From Lepisosteus oculatus (Eukaryota > Chordata > Actinopteri > Semionotiformes > Lepisosteidae), in assembly GCF_040954835.1 (NCBI RefSeq), contig NC_090706.1, positions 23,879,148 to 23,943,147 of the forward strand: 64,000 nt of DNA. The letters are read 5' to 3'. The notes below the pieces were generated by a model, which ran no database searches, had not been told where the DNA came from, and worked only from the letters and a program-made list of their open reading frames with translations. Positions 1 to 12,770 of this stretch are shown here, in pieces (within the stretch, counting starts at the first letter, position 1; each line of letters starts with the position of its first letter). A program made the position numbers and the translations under genes.

Positions 1-69
1 ACAGATAATAAGAAATTCTTCTTTATATAAAGTGTTGTGTGTGTATTTGGAACAGGCTCCCCATCTTGG

Positions 70-350
70 TGTCTGAGGCCTAAATAATTTGGCATCCTGG
101 CCACATTTCCAATGGGCCTTTACCAATCATGGCCTCCTAATAATCCCCATCTATGAATTGGCTTCATTACTCTGTTCTCCTCCCCACTGATAGCTGATGT
201 GTTGTGAATGTAATGGCACACTATAGCTGCTGTCACATCATCCAGGTGTGTGTGGCACAGTGGTGGTGATGGTGGAGGAGAGTCCTCATTACAGTGTAAA
301 GCACTTTGAGCGGAATGATTAGAAAAGCACTATATAAGTGTAAGGACTCT
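70..350 (+). repeat. 5S-derived SINE (SINE3-like), 5'-truncated copy
   Basis: The body matches the second half of the more complete copy at 24.66-25.16 kb. Shared landmarks are the 'ccaatcatggcctcctaataat' region, 'cactgatagctgatgtg', 'catcatccaggtg', and the end 'gtaaagcactttgag' followed by 'aaagcactatataagtgtaa'. The 5S-like head is missing, so this copy is 5'-truncated, as is usual for retroposons. The family name is inferred; the similarity between the two copies is seen directly. Confidence 0.7.
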
Positions 351-3300
351 TAAACTCTGGGCACTTTTACAAAATGGCCAGATAAGATTTTGGTTTGGTT
401 TATGTCCTAAAACTACGAAATGAGGAAGTTGAGCCAGATGGCCTCTTCTCATTTGCAGCTTTTCTTATTTTCTTATGCTGTACTAAATACATTCATATAT
501 AGCACCTTTCCAAAATATTAAATGATAACCTCAAATATGGGTGTCCATCCACCTAAAGTGAAAGTCAGAGCTGCTACAATTGGTTCCACTAGATGTGCAC
601 AAATTTCCATGGAAATAGAGAATCAGTCTTCCTAGAGCACCCTCCTTGTCAGGTGCTTCTTGTAGCCATAATTATACTACCTGTTGGTGTGTTTTCCAAA
701 CATTGTAAAGTTTTAATGCTGTCTGATTTGACACAGTAGCTACGTCTGCTGTTGTCCTCCGTCATATACTTTGACTTCCCACTACTTTGGACAGGATGGG
801 TCACTCCTATGAAACTGACTACTTGTTTATTAACATTTTGGCAGGGGAGTAATGTATGAGTATATAGTTACAGTATACAGTATACAGTATATAACAAACT
901 GTGCATAGAGGTTTGTGCCCTGTGAATCTACTTTCATCTTTCCCGCATAAAGCAATTCATGATTTAGCATTGTCTTACATATGTATCACATCCCGATAGG
1001 GTGTAGATAGTTAACTGAATCCATCTGAGTAAAAAAAAATATTTCTGTTTGTAGAATGAATATGAATGAGTATGCCTTAAGTGGTAAAGCTGAACCAGGT
1101 CCAGAAGTCTTTTCCATAAAATCAATCTTGACACAAGCAGGAGGTTGACACAAAGAATTGAAAATTTCATAGACTGTGTATTTTTGACAAGACCTGTGAC
1201 ACAGATGATGTGCTGGAAGCATGTCCCAAGGAGTCTTTCATCTATCCATTTTAATCAAGAGGCTTCTTCTGAGCCAATACCATAATTCATTTTGACACGC
1301 ATGATGGCAAAAAGTCGAGTAGCAGAGATCAGGAGTCTGAGAATAACAACGCTGGAAAAGTTGGATGCATTACTCAGGGCAATTATTTGAATTGGAATCA
1401 TCAGAGGTACATGACAGACATTTGCAGTGTGGATAATAAAAATGTGTTTGACACCTATGGGAGTCTATGAGCTGTTCAGAAAACTGTCATCAAATCTACA
1501 CCAGAGGTGTAAAGTGAAACTGACCTGTTTCTGAAGCAATGGCCCCAAAATGCCACCACTGATTCTTACCATGAGCAGACAACAATTATGCATCCATTCA
1601 GCTTGCAAGAATTGACAAACACACACTGGTTTCAGTTCCTGAGTCTGTTCTTTTTGTGAAACTATTTGGTGCACCCCAAATTAAAATATTAAAATAGTCT
1701 CATTCATTTGTTTTTAAAAAGAAGCTAAATGTGGTCTGACTAAGTCTCTACAAGTGCAATAGGGGACAGAACTGGAATGCAGAGAGGAAGAATAGGATCG
1801 CCAGAATAGGAGGCAAGTTTTAGGAGCTGCATGATTGTCATAAACATCATCCCCTGGTGGCAAACATGAAACTCTGCAGCTGCTATGGTTCGGGAGCCTG
1901 TCTCCCTGTTTTGCATCCTTTTTTCAACCAATTGTTAGGGCTGTCACTTTTAGGGTGAGAGGCTGGGGCTGCAGGCTTGGTTTTACCAGGATCTTGCCCG
2001 TGTGTTTCATGATCCCATCAATGAATCATAGAGTTCCATTTATCTTATTGTGAGCCACAGAAAATCTCTTCCTCCAGTTGACTTTTGTCCTTCATCTCCC
2101 ACCCTCCTGGTCTACCAGTACTACTCAGTAAAATCTGGCACAAGTTCTTTAGAGTCTTTTGAGAGCAGTCCAGAACTAAGTGGTAGGGAATATTCAAACT
2201 ACTGTTGAAGCCTGTTGGCAGTAATCGGAGAAGAAGACTTTACAACATGCCCTAATACTGCGGGTGGGCCGGTACTGTGGCTCTAAGCTATTCAAGAGTA
2301 TTAAGTTTTTTTGACTATTGCTATTGATTATTTTAATCCAGTACATATTTTCCACATTTATCCTATCTTGGAGTAAAATTAATAGAAAACATTTCCACTC
2401 AAAAAGAAAAAAGAGCTCTTATGAGGATCAAGAAGAAAGCTAGAAAAGCACTTTCCAGCCCTCAATGTGGCTGTCAAGGGCAGCTTTGTTTCCCTGGCAC
2501 ATGACCAGGTTTCTGTTGAACAGGGAACCAACCTGCTGTCTCTATTACTCCTAATTAGAGTTTTCTCCTGACTATGAGTATATTAGGTGACTCACCATAA
2601 CAGAGATGTTTCTGGGCTTTTCAGAATAGGAGATTATTCAGTTATCATGCTGGGAAAAGGGAAATAAAATAAATTACATTAGGCAAAAAACTGAGAATGC
2701 AATCCACTGAACTTCAAAACAATATAATATTGCATTGATTAGGAAATTGGATTGCAGACTTTTTTATTTTTCATATCATGTGTCTGGACTCATCGAACAA
2801 TATTTTGTGAATTAACATCTGTCCATTCAGATGTATTTTGAAACATTGCCTTGTGTCTTTGTAAATATTATTAGTATGCACACACAAGGGTAATGCAATC
2901 AATAAAATGAATATGTGAACTGTCTTGAATATGTGAAATGTGCTTGAGAGCACAAAAGACTATTTTATTTTTAAGCACTTTTGCTGCCACTTTACTAAGT
3001 TATGGAATATTTCAAAATAAGTAGCTAAGGGCTACCCTCAAAATAAAATAAACTTAAATAACATGGTAATTGAGACATTTATGCTCAACCTCATTATTTT
3101 CAATGAAGTTCTTTCATCACTGCATGGTTGTTGTCCGGACGAGGCAGACAGCTTTCAGAGCCAAAGTCTGTGATACTCCAACTTGGCAAACCACTGCCAT
3201 GCACAGAAAGACCTGAAATACAGTGCACTGAGCAATCTGTGATCCCACTATTCTTATACAGTAGATTGGATCTTGCACTGTGAGGTTTTCAACACACATC

Positions 3301-3487
3301 AGCCTAATAGCCTGATGAAGGAAGAAGCTCTCTGATGTCAGAAGATCAGCGATGACAGCCAGGATCAGATCCTAGTGCACAAACAGCTGAGGGACTGACT
3401 AACATCACTTACAACATTTGAAGCCAAATTCAATGTTCTACAGTGTAAAGAATGAATATATTACCGTGATTTTTGCATGTTATACTA
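351..3487. other. Intergenic DNA, no gene recognised
   Basis: Only short open frames without recognisable domains are present. A short A+T-rich tandem of 'acagtat' units lies near 868-891. The stretch from about 1.0 to 1.95 kb has several overlapping minus-strand open frames, but none holds a family motif I can name, and the frames break repeatedly. Confidence 0.5.
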
Positions 3488-3735
3488 GGTTGCACAGTGA
3501 TTGGGTGGCCCCATATTCAATTCTGGACCCGGGGTGCTATCTGTGTGGAGTTTGTATGTTCTCCCAGTGTTAATGTGTGCCAGTTAGGTAAGTTTCCTCA
3601 GGGTGCTCTGTTTTTTTCACACGGTCCAAAGACAAACTGGTAGGCTGTACCCTGCCTTGTGCCTGTTTCTTGTTGGGACAGGCTTTGGCTCTCCTGCCAC
3701 ACTGAATTGGAAGAAGAGGTTAAATAATGGATGGT
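3488..3735 (+). repeat. tRNA-derived SINE with GATG-type tail, internally deleted
   Basis: It carries the family landmarks in order: an A-box-like 'tgcacagtgattggg', a B-box-like 'ttcaattctggacc', 'gtgtggagtttgtatgttctcc', 'ggtccaaagacaaactggtag', 'gtaccctgccttgtgcctg', and an end 'aatggatgg'. The central part of the consensus is missing. Confidence 0.65.
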
Positions 3736-4449
3736 GGAGGAATATTTTGCTTCTTTTGACTGTTGCAGTTTGAAACACATTTGTTGTCTATACAGTATAT
3801 GGTCATTTGAGTTGCTGCCTTCTACAATTTTTTGAGTAATAAAAGGTTGATTGTCAGGCCCTTATTGTCATTGGTTTAGTAATTCAGACTCCATAATTTT
3901 CACTGAACTACTACTCAACACTATGATGCTATAATCTTGGCTGTGGATAAAATTCAAGTCTTTGTTTTATTATAAATACATTATTCAATTGTGTTCTGCT
4001 TTTGGAAATCCTTTGTTCTGCACAGAAAGCCCTGTGATTGTTCAGACACGGTCAAGCTGGGTATTGCTGGCACGAGGTCTACCTGTGTGAGCAAAGTCAA
4101 GCTCAGCTACTGGGGGCTATAATAATCTAACAAATTAAATACTTTATAAAAATCTGAACTGCACAAAACATTTTACAAAGAATAAACACATCACATGGCA
4201 GTTATAATTAAATTAAGGTGGTTAACTAAGTGAGGGCTTACAGTACATCTTAACAGAACCAGAAGACATTACAGGCCTCAATTGCATACCATTCTTTATG
4301 GGTTTAGTAGAGTATATGGAAAATAATATATCCTCAATGGATAAAATGAGCATTATAAGAAACCTGTCACTCTATGCTTGATTTTTTTCAGAAAAATAAA
4401 ATATACAGCTTTAAGACATTATTTTATTTAATTTCTAGCATTTTAGCAT

Positions 4450-4520
4450 GCCAGGATAGTCTCCAGCTTCCCCACAGTCCTGAACTGGATGAAGAGGTTA
4501 GAAAATGGATGGATGGATTA
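4450..4520 (+). repeat. 3' fragment of the same tRNA-derived SINE
   Basis: Only the last part of the family is left: 'ccaggatagtctccagc', then 'ctgaactggatgaagaggtt', ending in 'aaaatggatggatggatta'. The severe 5' truncation fits incomplete target-primed reverse transcription. Confidence 0.65.
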
Positions 4521-5190
4521 TTATTTTATTGTTAAATGTTTTTGGTATGAAAACATTTTGGTTTAAAAGTTGATCATTCATAACTCATCGTGATATACAT
4601 GAGTAACTTTGTTTCATAATAAAAATGATTTGGCAGAGATGAAGAGGTGAGACAAACACAGAAAGGAACCCACATGCCCTTATTTCTTATCAAGAGAAGA
4701 ATGTCTTTGTTCCTTTAGTATGTTGGAGGGTGAACAGCCAGTCAGTCTGTCAATGACAGGCCATGATGAGGGAGAATCCCGTAAGGGGGGCACCTGGTGC
4801 AAAGCCACATGTATACAGTTTAAACTGCTTCAATAGTGGCTGCATACGTTATCAGCCTGCGATTTTTATAGTAAATCCCCTGTTGATCAACCATGCTGAT
4901 GACAGATGTATATCAGAGTAAGGAATTTACCTTTTCAATCACTATGTTCAATGTCAGCACAAAAGATTCTTCCATTTTCCTGATAATAATTTTGTGAATT
5001 TGGTGTTGTAAGTGATAAGTTTCTTATGAACTGTATATTTCTACTGTATAGTATAATGCCAAATGACAGATCAAATTCCGAATAAGGATTTAAAAATGCA
5101 TGCAATACTTTAGAAAATGTTAGCCTTAATGCTTAAAGTGTGCCGCAGACAGAGAGGTTAGAAAGTACCCTATTGTGCAGTATAAGCACT
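4521..5190. other. Intergenic DNA, nothing recognised
   Basis: AT-rich sequence without a supported exon, RNA gene or clear repeat. Confidence 0.4.
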
Positions 5191-5555
5191 TCATCCATCC
5201 ATTCATTTTCTAACTACTTTATTCAATTCAGGGTCATAGGGGAGCTTGAGCCTATCCTGGCAAGCAATGAATACAAGGCAGGATACACCCTGGATAGGAT
5301 GTCAATCCATCGCAGGGCACACACAGACACACACACGCTCACACCAGGGCCAGTTTTCCCAGAAGCCAATAACCTACCAGTGTGTGTTATATACACGTAT
5401 ATTAATATGACTTTGGGAGGAAACAGGAGTACCCAGAGGAAACCCAAGCGAACATGGGGAAAACATACAGACACCACACAGCACCCCAGCAATTGAACCC
5501 AGGGCCCCAGAACTGCAGGGTAGCAGTGCTTACCACTGCACCAGTGTGCTGTGCC
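5191..5555 (-). repeat. tRNA-derived SINE, near full length
   Basis: On the plus strand it begins with the inverted tail 'tcatccatccattcatttt' and ends with the inverted tRNA-like head. The reverse complement of the B box is 'caattgaacccagg', and that of the A box lies in 'gcttaccactgcacc'. Open frames on both strands here (for example 5140-5496) are products of this repeat, not genes. Confidence 0.8.
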
Positions 5556-5975
5556 ATAATCACTATATGATTAAATATTTTGATAATGTTCTGTTATATA
5601 CAACTTATCATTTACTATTTATGAATATGTTTTCTGTGCACTATGTCCTTTTTGTTATTTACGCTAAGGACGGTGGGTCTCCTATCTTAAAATGAGATTT
5701 ATGATTAACATGAAACTCATCTGTGACAAATTAGCTCTAGGCCACTAATTATGCAGAGCTACTTTGTTTTAATTTTATAAGATTTTAACGAAATACATTC
5801 ATGCTGCTGTATCCTTTCATTTACACAGTGGGGCCAGGGTGCCATTATGAAAATCGTCCTGTACAAAGTAATTACACTCCTTCAGAAAATCCTATTTAGT
5901 TTTTATCACCGGTTTTTAGCAGTTTATACCTAAATTACACATTCTGTAACTATATGTCTATGATTTATTTTCTTC

Positions 5976-6011
5976 TCCTAAGTGTAAAAATTATCCTAAG
6001 TGTAAAAATTA
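5976..6011. repeat. 18-bp direct tandem duplication
   Basis: The unit 'tcctaagtgtaaaaatta' occurs twice head to tail with no mismatch, which suggests a recent slippage duplication. Confidence 0.85.
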
Positions 6012-7404
6012 TCCTTGTGTCTCCAGTGTAGTCAGGTTATGGTTTCTCTCCCCAAATGTATTTGTTGACATAGAACATCATGTTAGGAATTCACTCAAGA
6101 TGGGCAGTTCTTATTGGACTACATTCCACAATATTAAAAGTGTCACTTTTTGACTAACACTCATGTTCTTGTCCTAATCTAATCTGATCTAATCCTTCAT
6201 GGACTCTTCCATCTTCTTGTTTTCTTTCCAAATTTGCTTTATTAGAGCCAAAATTTATAGAATTATTTGTTCAGTTAAAGTATTTTTCCTGCTGTTTACA
6301 ATGCGGCACATTTCAAGTTCCATGATTCCACAAAGGGCAAACTTTGGTATAGGGTTTTAAGAATTGCAGAGTGAACAATTGACAAACCTATGTTTCTGGG
6401 CCTTTTTTGTTAACTAGGCCTGTCTGAGGACAGTACACACTCAGAAGTTAGAATGCAATACACTTTTTATGAGACCTATCATATTATCTCAGGCCTCCCC
6501 ATCTGGACAATTATGAGAATGGCCTGCATTCTTTTGATATTAGGATAAAGAAGCCTGTGACATTGACAAACATTTCAGAACCACCACTAAAACAATAGAA
6601 GAATAATTTGGTATTTCAGTATGAATACTGAACTCGCATTCATTTTCAAAAATAATAAGAAAAATACAGTATGTATAATGAATAATATGATCATATTACT
6701 CAAGTATGGATCCTTAAATTAATAAAGGATTAGACTTACAAAATATATAGAAATAAAGTGCAATAAATAGTAAAAGTCATCACTTCATCAGTTTCTACTT
6801 TGCTATAGTTATGGTTATTTATTATTGTGATAATGGATCTAATAGACTCCAAAAAATTAGAACATTTAAATTTCAGAAACCACGACATATTGATTTCATA
6901 CAAAAACAGAAATAAAAAAGGATTTGCTTCTTTGTCCAACATATAGTACTGTATTTCACATGAGAAAATGTACTTCAACATGTGCAGCTTTCTAAGTGCT
7001 TGGTAACAGCCCTAATTCTGAAGATACTGCTGAAACCTGTTCAGTAAATACTGTAAGTCTGAGGGAGGTCTGTATCTGTTATACTGTAGGTTTGTACCGC
7101 TGGAATTTCAGCATGTATCTCCACAAGTCAATACATGTTCCAGAGACTTTCTAGTCTGGTGTTGTGGGGAGAGACTGCCGCACACACTGAAGTCAAGACA
7201 CACTGGAGGAATATTCCTGGAATGAGCAAAAGTGGATTATTCCAGGATGGGTGGGGTGATAAAAGGATTGTCTTGCAGCAACCTGCTTGCTATTAATGAT
7301 TGAATGATTGACGAATCCCACAAAGAAGTCTCTTTCAGGTGATTTATTTTCAGCATCGAAACTCCACTTAAGAATAATTAGATCTTCTTCCAGGGAGCTC
7401 AGTC
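6012..7404. other. Intergenic DNA, nothing recognised
   Basis: AT-rich, with no supported coding exon, RNA gene or clear repeat. Confidence 0.4.
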
Positions 7405-7685
7405 ATAGTCCATCCATTATCAGAAAGCATCTTATTTAACGGTTGTTGCAACCTTATCCTAGCTGGATACATATGGACAACACGCCACTACACAGTACAT
7501 TTAATCCGAAGCACACAGGGACAATTTAAAAACATCAACTGACCTAGCTTGCACGTCTTTGGAAAGTGAGAAGAAATCAGAGTATCTGGAGAAAATCCTA
7601 TGTAAAAATGGGAAGAACATGCAAACTTCAAACAGAAGGCTCCCAAGGCTGGAACCAGGACCCAAGAGTGTTGAGGCAGACACAT
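7405..7685 (-). repeat. Old, diverged tRNA-SINE-like copy
   Basis: Faint versions of the SINE landmarks appear in the expected reverse order: 'gtccatccattatc', 'acgtctttggaaagtgag', 'gggaagaacatgcaaactt', 'ggaaccaggaccc'. Divergence is far higher than in the 5.2-kb or 36.5-kb copies. Confidence 0.45.
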
Positions 7686-8380
7686 TATTCTGTTAGCATA
7701 CAGTTTGCACATTTATTCCTTCTGTCAAGAATGATCTGAAAGCATGATTTAGTTTATTTTCTGTGTGATTTTAGTCAATCTACATCGGTGGATTGTTTTT
7801 CCTACATTTGAACTGTTTTTATGTCCAGTTTTTTTAATTACAAAAATTTTAAAAAACAAAAAAATCATCTGCTTTGATTATGTAGAAAGCCTTACTAAGC
7901 TTTCTTGCCAACGTAAATAAAGTGATCATGGTAAAGGTTTCATTCTTTAACCCTTCAAAATGTTTGTACTATTTACGCTAAATAAATTAAACAAGTTCTG
8001 CTTAAATATTTTAATATTGCTTTATAGCAGAACACAGGCAAAATTCAATTTTCCATTATAATTCCATTAGGCAGAATTTTATCATCCTGAAAGTTAAAGT
8101 GATGTTTAAGAATAGTGATAAGGTTTATTGTGAGAAAACCATTAAGATACATCACAGTTTCGTATGATTTCCTAGAGAAATATCATTCATCTTGCTTATG
8201 TTGCCGCGGTAATATGAAATGTGACCACGGGGAAGCGCTGCGAAAAATTACAGGCCCTGTATTTTAAAAAAGTAGTATCGGGGTGGGTCTTATTGTGCGC
8301 AGGTCTTTTAGCGTTTTTGAGACTGATTTCCTGTGTTCTGTGTCGGTGTGTTGGTGTTAGTGTTTCTGTTGGTTTCTGTT

Positions 8381-11300
8381 ATGGCTTCTGTGGATGTCGA
8401 GGAATTTGTGGAACAAAACAGGGATCTTGTTGAATTCGTGGATAAATTCCGCTCTGTTTCGGAGAGCGAAAAGCACTGGAAGTCGCGAAGGGAGTTTATC
8501 TTCAGGAATCTCTCTGATTATGAGGATCCACACTTAGACCATCTTCTGGCTTTGTCTATGGTTTGGGCGAACCATGTTTTCCTGGGTTGTCGGTTGGTGA
8601 AGTTATATATATATGATGTATTTGTTAATTGTATGCGTTTTTGCGCAGACGGTATAAATGGGTGCAAATCAGACCGAAATGTTATGCACACTTTGAATGT
8701 TTGAGAATTAATGACTGTCCTACAGCCACATTATTAAATTCTGCAAGGTTCAGGATCTCCCACAATATCACGCGTGACAATGTAAACTCATTTGGGTATT
8801 GTCCAACAACGTAGACCAAACTTCGGAGCAAAGTGTGAATGTAGCTGTGTTTTTTCCCCTGCCATTAATCCCTGTTTCTTTTCATATTGTAAGACTAGTA
8901 ACTTTTACTTTTATAAATTGAAGCACGACGGAACAATGCCAGTTAAAACTTAGTACATCCATGTCACTAAATGTGTATATATCCATCATTCGTTTTTCCA
9001 AAACATAATTTGCCTTAGGGTATGAAGAGACTGCTCAGCAATGGGAATGCTCAAGGAATGCATGCAGCATCAGAGACGTATTGGTTTACAAGCAAACATT
9101 AAGCATGATTGAATGAAATGGCAGATAACAGCTGCATCATTTTATCGCTCCGAAGCTGCAGTTAGGCTCATTTCTCCCCGAAGCACTAGGCTGTAGGGAA
9201 TCTGCGCAGATGTGTGTGGATGTGGATCTGAGCTACGTGAATAAAACGGCCGTTGCTTGGTAGTGTGCTCGTGAACAAGGCGATCTGTGTTCTTTTAGTC
9301 TGCCTAGCTGCTGCTGCAGCTGCTCTCGGTACTAGTCCTCTTGCAGGGGGTGTTCTCTCCTCCGATTCCCCATTGTAGGGTGTCGTATCTCTTTTTGCTT
9401 TTATTACAAGGGAGCTCTGAATTTCTGAGGATTGTAGAAGTATAAAATGGGTTACCTAATCAAAACTGATACCTGGCTTCTTTCATGAAAGATTTGTAAC
9501 CTTTCCTAGGTTCTAAACAGGAGTTAGATTTGTACCTGGTACTGATATTTAGATGGGATTTAGACACCCATCATTTGGTTAGATGACTGGACCAGATGAC
9601 TGAAATTTAAACTCAACTGAACCCCCTAAATGGTCCCCTTAAATAGGGGGACTATGTATAAAAAGGGCTGTGATTCCTCATCTAATATAGACATAAAAAC
9701 CCTCGAATTAAAGCTGGCATTCTGCACTGTAACCTCATAGTCATTGTTTCATTTCAAATCCAGAGTACAGAGCCAAAACAACAATTGTCACTGTCCAAAT
9801 ACTTACAGACTGCACTGTACATCACAAAATAGACACAATTTCAAGGCATGCCCAATACCATATTGCCAGAATGCGACAACCAAACTTATGCTGAGGTGAA
9901 GCAGCCCTATTACTTTGTAAACAGGCAGGATTGTAAATACAGCTCTTTTAATCCAATAGAAATATTGCTCTCAACTTCGAGAGGGTTTTGCCAACAACTA
10001 CTTACTTGTTGACTCTGCGGTGAAATGTCTCCTACTTATATTGTGTGCTTATAATAATGTGTGCTTATTCGCTCGTACATCGCATTACATTAGTCATTAC
10101 AGTAACTACCGAGCAGGAAGGGCCGCCTCATGTCACAGTTTGTGGAATGGCTTTCACCCTTGACGAGACCAGGGGTTTGCGACAACATGGCAATTTACAG
10201 TACTTTCACCAAGTTCGTGATGCTGTGCTTAATTTGGAAAAATTTTCACATTTTCTGTAATGTCACTGAACTAATTTTGTTACAGAGATTTAATAACCGG
10301 TCTGAGAAATTGGGACTGCTGTTCACCTTCAATAATGAGTGGATTTGATAATTACCAGAATGTTTGAGATACTGTGATTTCCACCTGGTTTTAATGCATC
10401 ATTGGCATCATTAGGATTGAGGACAGACTAAACAGTTCTTGTTTCCTGATCATTCTGGCAACAGTACAGCCTAGAACCAAGGACTGAAAGGAGAAAATAA
10501 AAAAGTTAGAATAGTTATTGGTCTGCATTGGACAGAACGAATCTGGTTCTGGGGGCACTTTTGAAAAATGCCTGATCTTCATACATGGCGATTTCTTGTA
10601 GTGAAAAAGAGTGACACTCTTTGCTTGCTGAAGGCTCTTATTTTTCTTGTAGATACAGCCCGGACCTCATGGAGAAAGTAAAGGAGATGGCAGAAGGAAT
10701 TGAGGTTGAAGATGCACCGACCTTTAAAACACGCGATGAGATCATGAAAGAGGTGAGCAGTTGTTAATCAGGAAGAGAGATCTTTCAATAGTTCGAATTA
10801 GATACTTGGTTCAGGCTTGTTGGAGATACCTTGTCTTGTACTGCTCTGCTGTAAAGAAAATGTACTGATAGAAACAGTTGTCCCATTAACAGTTGTCCTA
10901 GGAGAGTATATTAAATTGTCATGAGCAGTATTCACTGCTGGACCTGCAGGGCTGTTATAAGTAACAAAAATCCCCAAGGACTAAGGACTAAGGCCCTGGA
11001 AACAGTGGTTCTACAGAACAGTTCAGTGAACTGTTGCTTCAGAAGAAGTCATTAAGAGTCCAGGGTAGAATGATAACCAGAAGACATGCTGTCTTCATCA
11101 TCACTTTGTTTCCTCCACTAACAGGGATCTTAAATTGAGTTCCCAGTGGGCATCACTGCCTTTGGGCTATTTGTTTACCTGAGCTCTCAATCACGCAACA
11201 AGGATCTGAAGTGTTTTATACATTACTGGAACTTTAAAGAACTTCATCCTTTGAACATAATCTGTACACATAAACTGTAATCTGTACGTTTCTTTATTTT

Positions 11301-12292
11301 ACTGAGGAGATAATTAGGTTATTTGATTAATTCACTACTCATGTTGGAACAAGAACTGCAGGGCCACCCATAAAATGAACTTGAGACCTTTGTTCCAAAA
11401 TGCTTGAACAATTCTAGAGAGATTTATGGTGGGTTTTGCTGTATTCCAGTCATGAATAATGTCTTTGTGGACAAAATTAGTGGTTACAGGACTTTTATTA
11501 TTTTACCAAGGCTCCATGAAAAACCTCACAATTTTACAATTCAAGTATAAACGACTTTGACATTTCATTCCAAAGAAATTGTATTTCATTGAAGTAATCT
11601 ATCCCTCCATCCATTTTCTAACCACTTTACCCAGTACATGGTCAGGGGGAGCTGGAGCCCAATCCAGCAAACATCAGGCGCAAGGAAGGATACACCCTGG
11701 GCATGTCTCCAGTCCATCATGGTGTACACACAGACACAACAATGCACAGACTCACACCAAGGCCAGTTTTCCCAGAAGCCAATTAATCTACCATAATGTC
11801 TTTGGACTCTGGGAGGAAACTGGAGCACCTGGAGAAAACCCATGTTAACACAGGGAGACCATGCAAACTCCATGCAGATAGCACCCCAGATCTGGAATTG
11901 AACCCTGGGTTCCAATGCTGTGAGACAACAATGCTAACCACTGCATCACTGTACCTTCTCATTGAAATAATGGGAAACAATTATGATCAGTTCATTGTTT
12001 AGTTGTCAAGTTATGTATGAACTGATTTTTAAATGTCAGGCTTAGCCAAACATTTTGCTTAGCAGGAGTAATTTAAACCGAATAGTGTATTGAATATTGC
12101 ATCTCCTTACTTAGTGATGAGGAGAACAGACTGGATTTAAACCATTTTTTTAAGATGCAGTTGTTTCCTGGAGTATTTTGTTTCAAATACCACAGCTGCA
12201 AATGTCATTATTGCCTATTGCCTCGTACAGTCTGTACATTTATTTGCCATTAATAAAGTTTTCCTTCACTTTCTCCACTTCAGAAGCGGTAA
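8381..12292 (+). CDS. CDKN2AIPNL: CDKN2A-interacting protein N-terminal-like protein (XTBD domain), 3 coding exons
   Basis: Exons are 8381-8592, 10653-10752 and 12284-12292, giving 106 aa. Exon 1 encodes MASVDVEEFVEQ at the start, then SESEKHWKSRREFIFRNL and LSMVWANHVFLGC, which are hallmarks of the XTBD (XRN2-binding) family. Exon 2 continues YSPDLMEKVKEMAEGIEVED. The codon split between exons 1 and 2 (CG|A) keeps the frame exactly. Exon 3 adds only Lys-Arg and TAA after a pyrimidine-rich acceptor. The donor of exon 1 (GTTGGT) is weak; the nearby GTGAAG donor would shift exon 2 out of its conserved frame. In other vertebrates the protein is about 116 aa and binds the 5'-3' exonuclease XRN2 through this domain (known for the family). 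The gene neighbours UBE2B tail to tail, as in human. The in-frame upstream sequence was rejected because family similarity starts near 8381. Confidence 0.9.
9637..9817. mobile_element. DNA-transposon-like remnant in CDKN2AIPNL intron 1
   Basis: The run from 'gggggactatgtataaaaag' through 'cattgtttcatttcaaatcc' to 'cactgtccaaatacttac' resembles a fish interspersed repeat that I recall as the terminal part of a DNA transposon. The superfamily cannot be set from the sequence. It directly abuts the repeat at 9818-10335. Confidence 0.45.
9818..10335 (+). repeat. Dispersed element, copy A (inverted partner at 50.0-50.7 kb)
   Basis: Blocks match the reverse complement of 50.0-50.6 kb in the same order: 'catcacaaaatag', 'gaagcagccctattactttg', 'ttgctctcaacttcgagag', 'gactctgcggtgaaatgtctc', 'ctttcaccaagttc', and 'tgagaaattgggactgctg'. 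The open frames at 10045-10348 lie in this repeat and are not genes. It sits in intron 1 of CDKN2AIPNL. Confidence 0.75.
11603..11955 (-). repeat. tRNA-derived SINE, full-length-like, in CDKN2AIPNL intron 2
   Basis: It starts with the inverted tail 'ctccatccattttctaacc' and ends with inverted B and A boxes around 'gaattgaaccctgggttcc' and 'gctaaccactgcatcactg'. It explains the open frames on both strands between 11579 and 12002. Confidence 0.8.
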
Positions 12293-12618
12293 CAGCACAA
12301 GAACACAGCTCCAGCGGAAGACAATTTGGACCAGACCTCTGTGCTGGGGGTTACCGGATGCAAAAGACTCGTTATGGACTATTTTAAGGCCACTTACAGT
12401 GGGTATTTTAAGCAAAAAATTGAAGGAATGAGGCATTGGTCTCCAGATGAAAATAGTACAGATTAATTGTGTGATATGAAGACATAGAAAACATACCAGC
12501 ATCTTTTTCTTATAAGATGTTTGTCTTTTTCTTATAAGAATGTGAACATCTATCAGAAAATGACCCTTAAGTTGTGGTATGACAGGTTGATTGAAGTGCT
12601 TCTTTTTTACTTTTTGTA

Positions 12619-12770
12619 GTTGGAATCGCCAATTACATTTTATCCCCAACTGATTTGGAGTAGCCAACGTGGTTTTGTGCATCTTTTTTACTTTTTTAAT
12701 GTATAAAGTTGGAATCACCAATTATATTTTATCCCCAACTGATTTGGAGTAGCCATTGTGGTTTTTTTAC
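12619..12770. repeat. Imperfect tandem duplication, period about 89 bp
   Basis: The segment 'gttggaatcgccaattacat' with 'ccccaactgatttggagtag' is repeated at 12708 with a few substitutions. Both units are followed by a T-rich stretch ending in 'ttttttac'. It lies just downstream of the CDKN2AIPNL stop, in the 3' untranslated region or flank. Confidence 0.75.

Noticed and set aside
964-1931. Series of minus-strand open frames that might be a broken membrane receptor gene
   Set aside because: Frames change repeatedly, and no family motif could be read with confidence in any frame.
8221-8433. Open frame overlapping the CDKN2AIPNL start in another frame
   Set aside because: It is a shadow frame; the conserved XTBD protein is in the frame starting at 8381.
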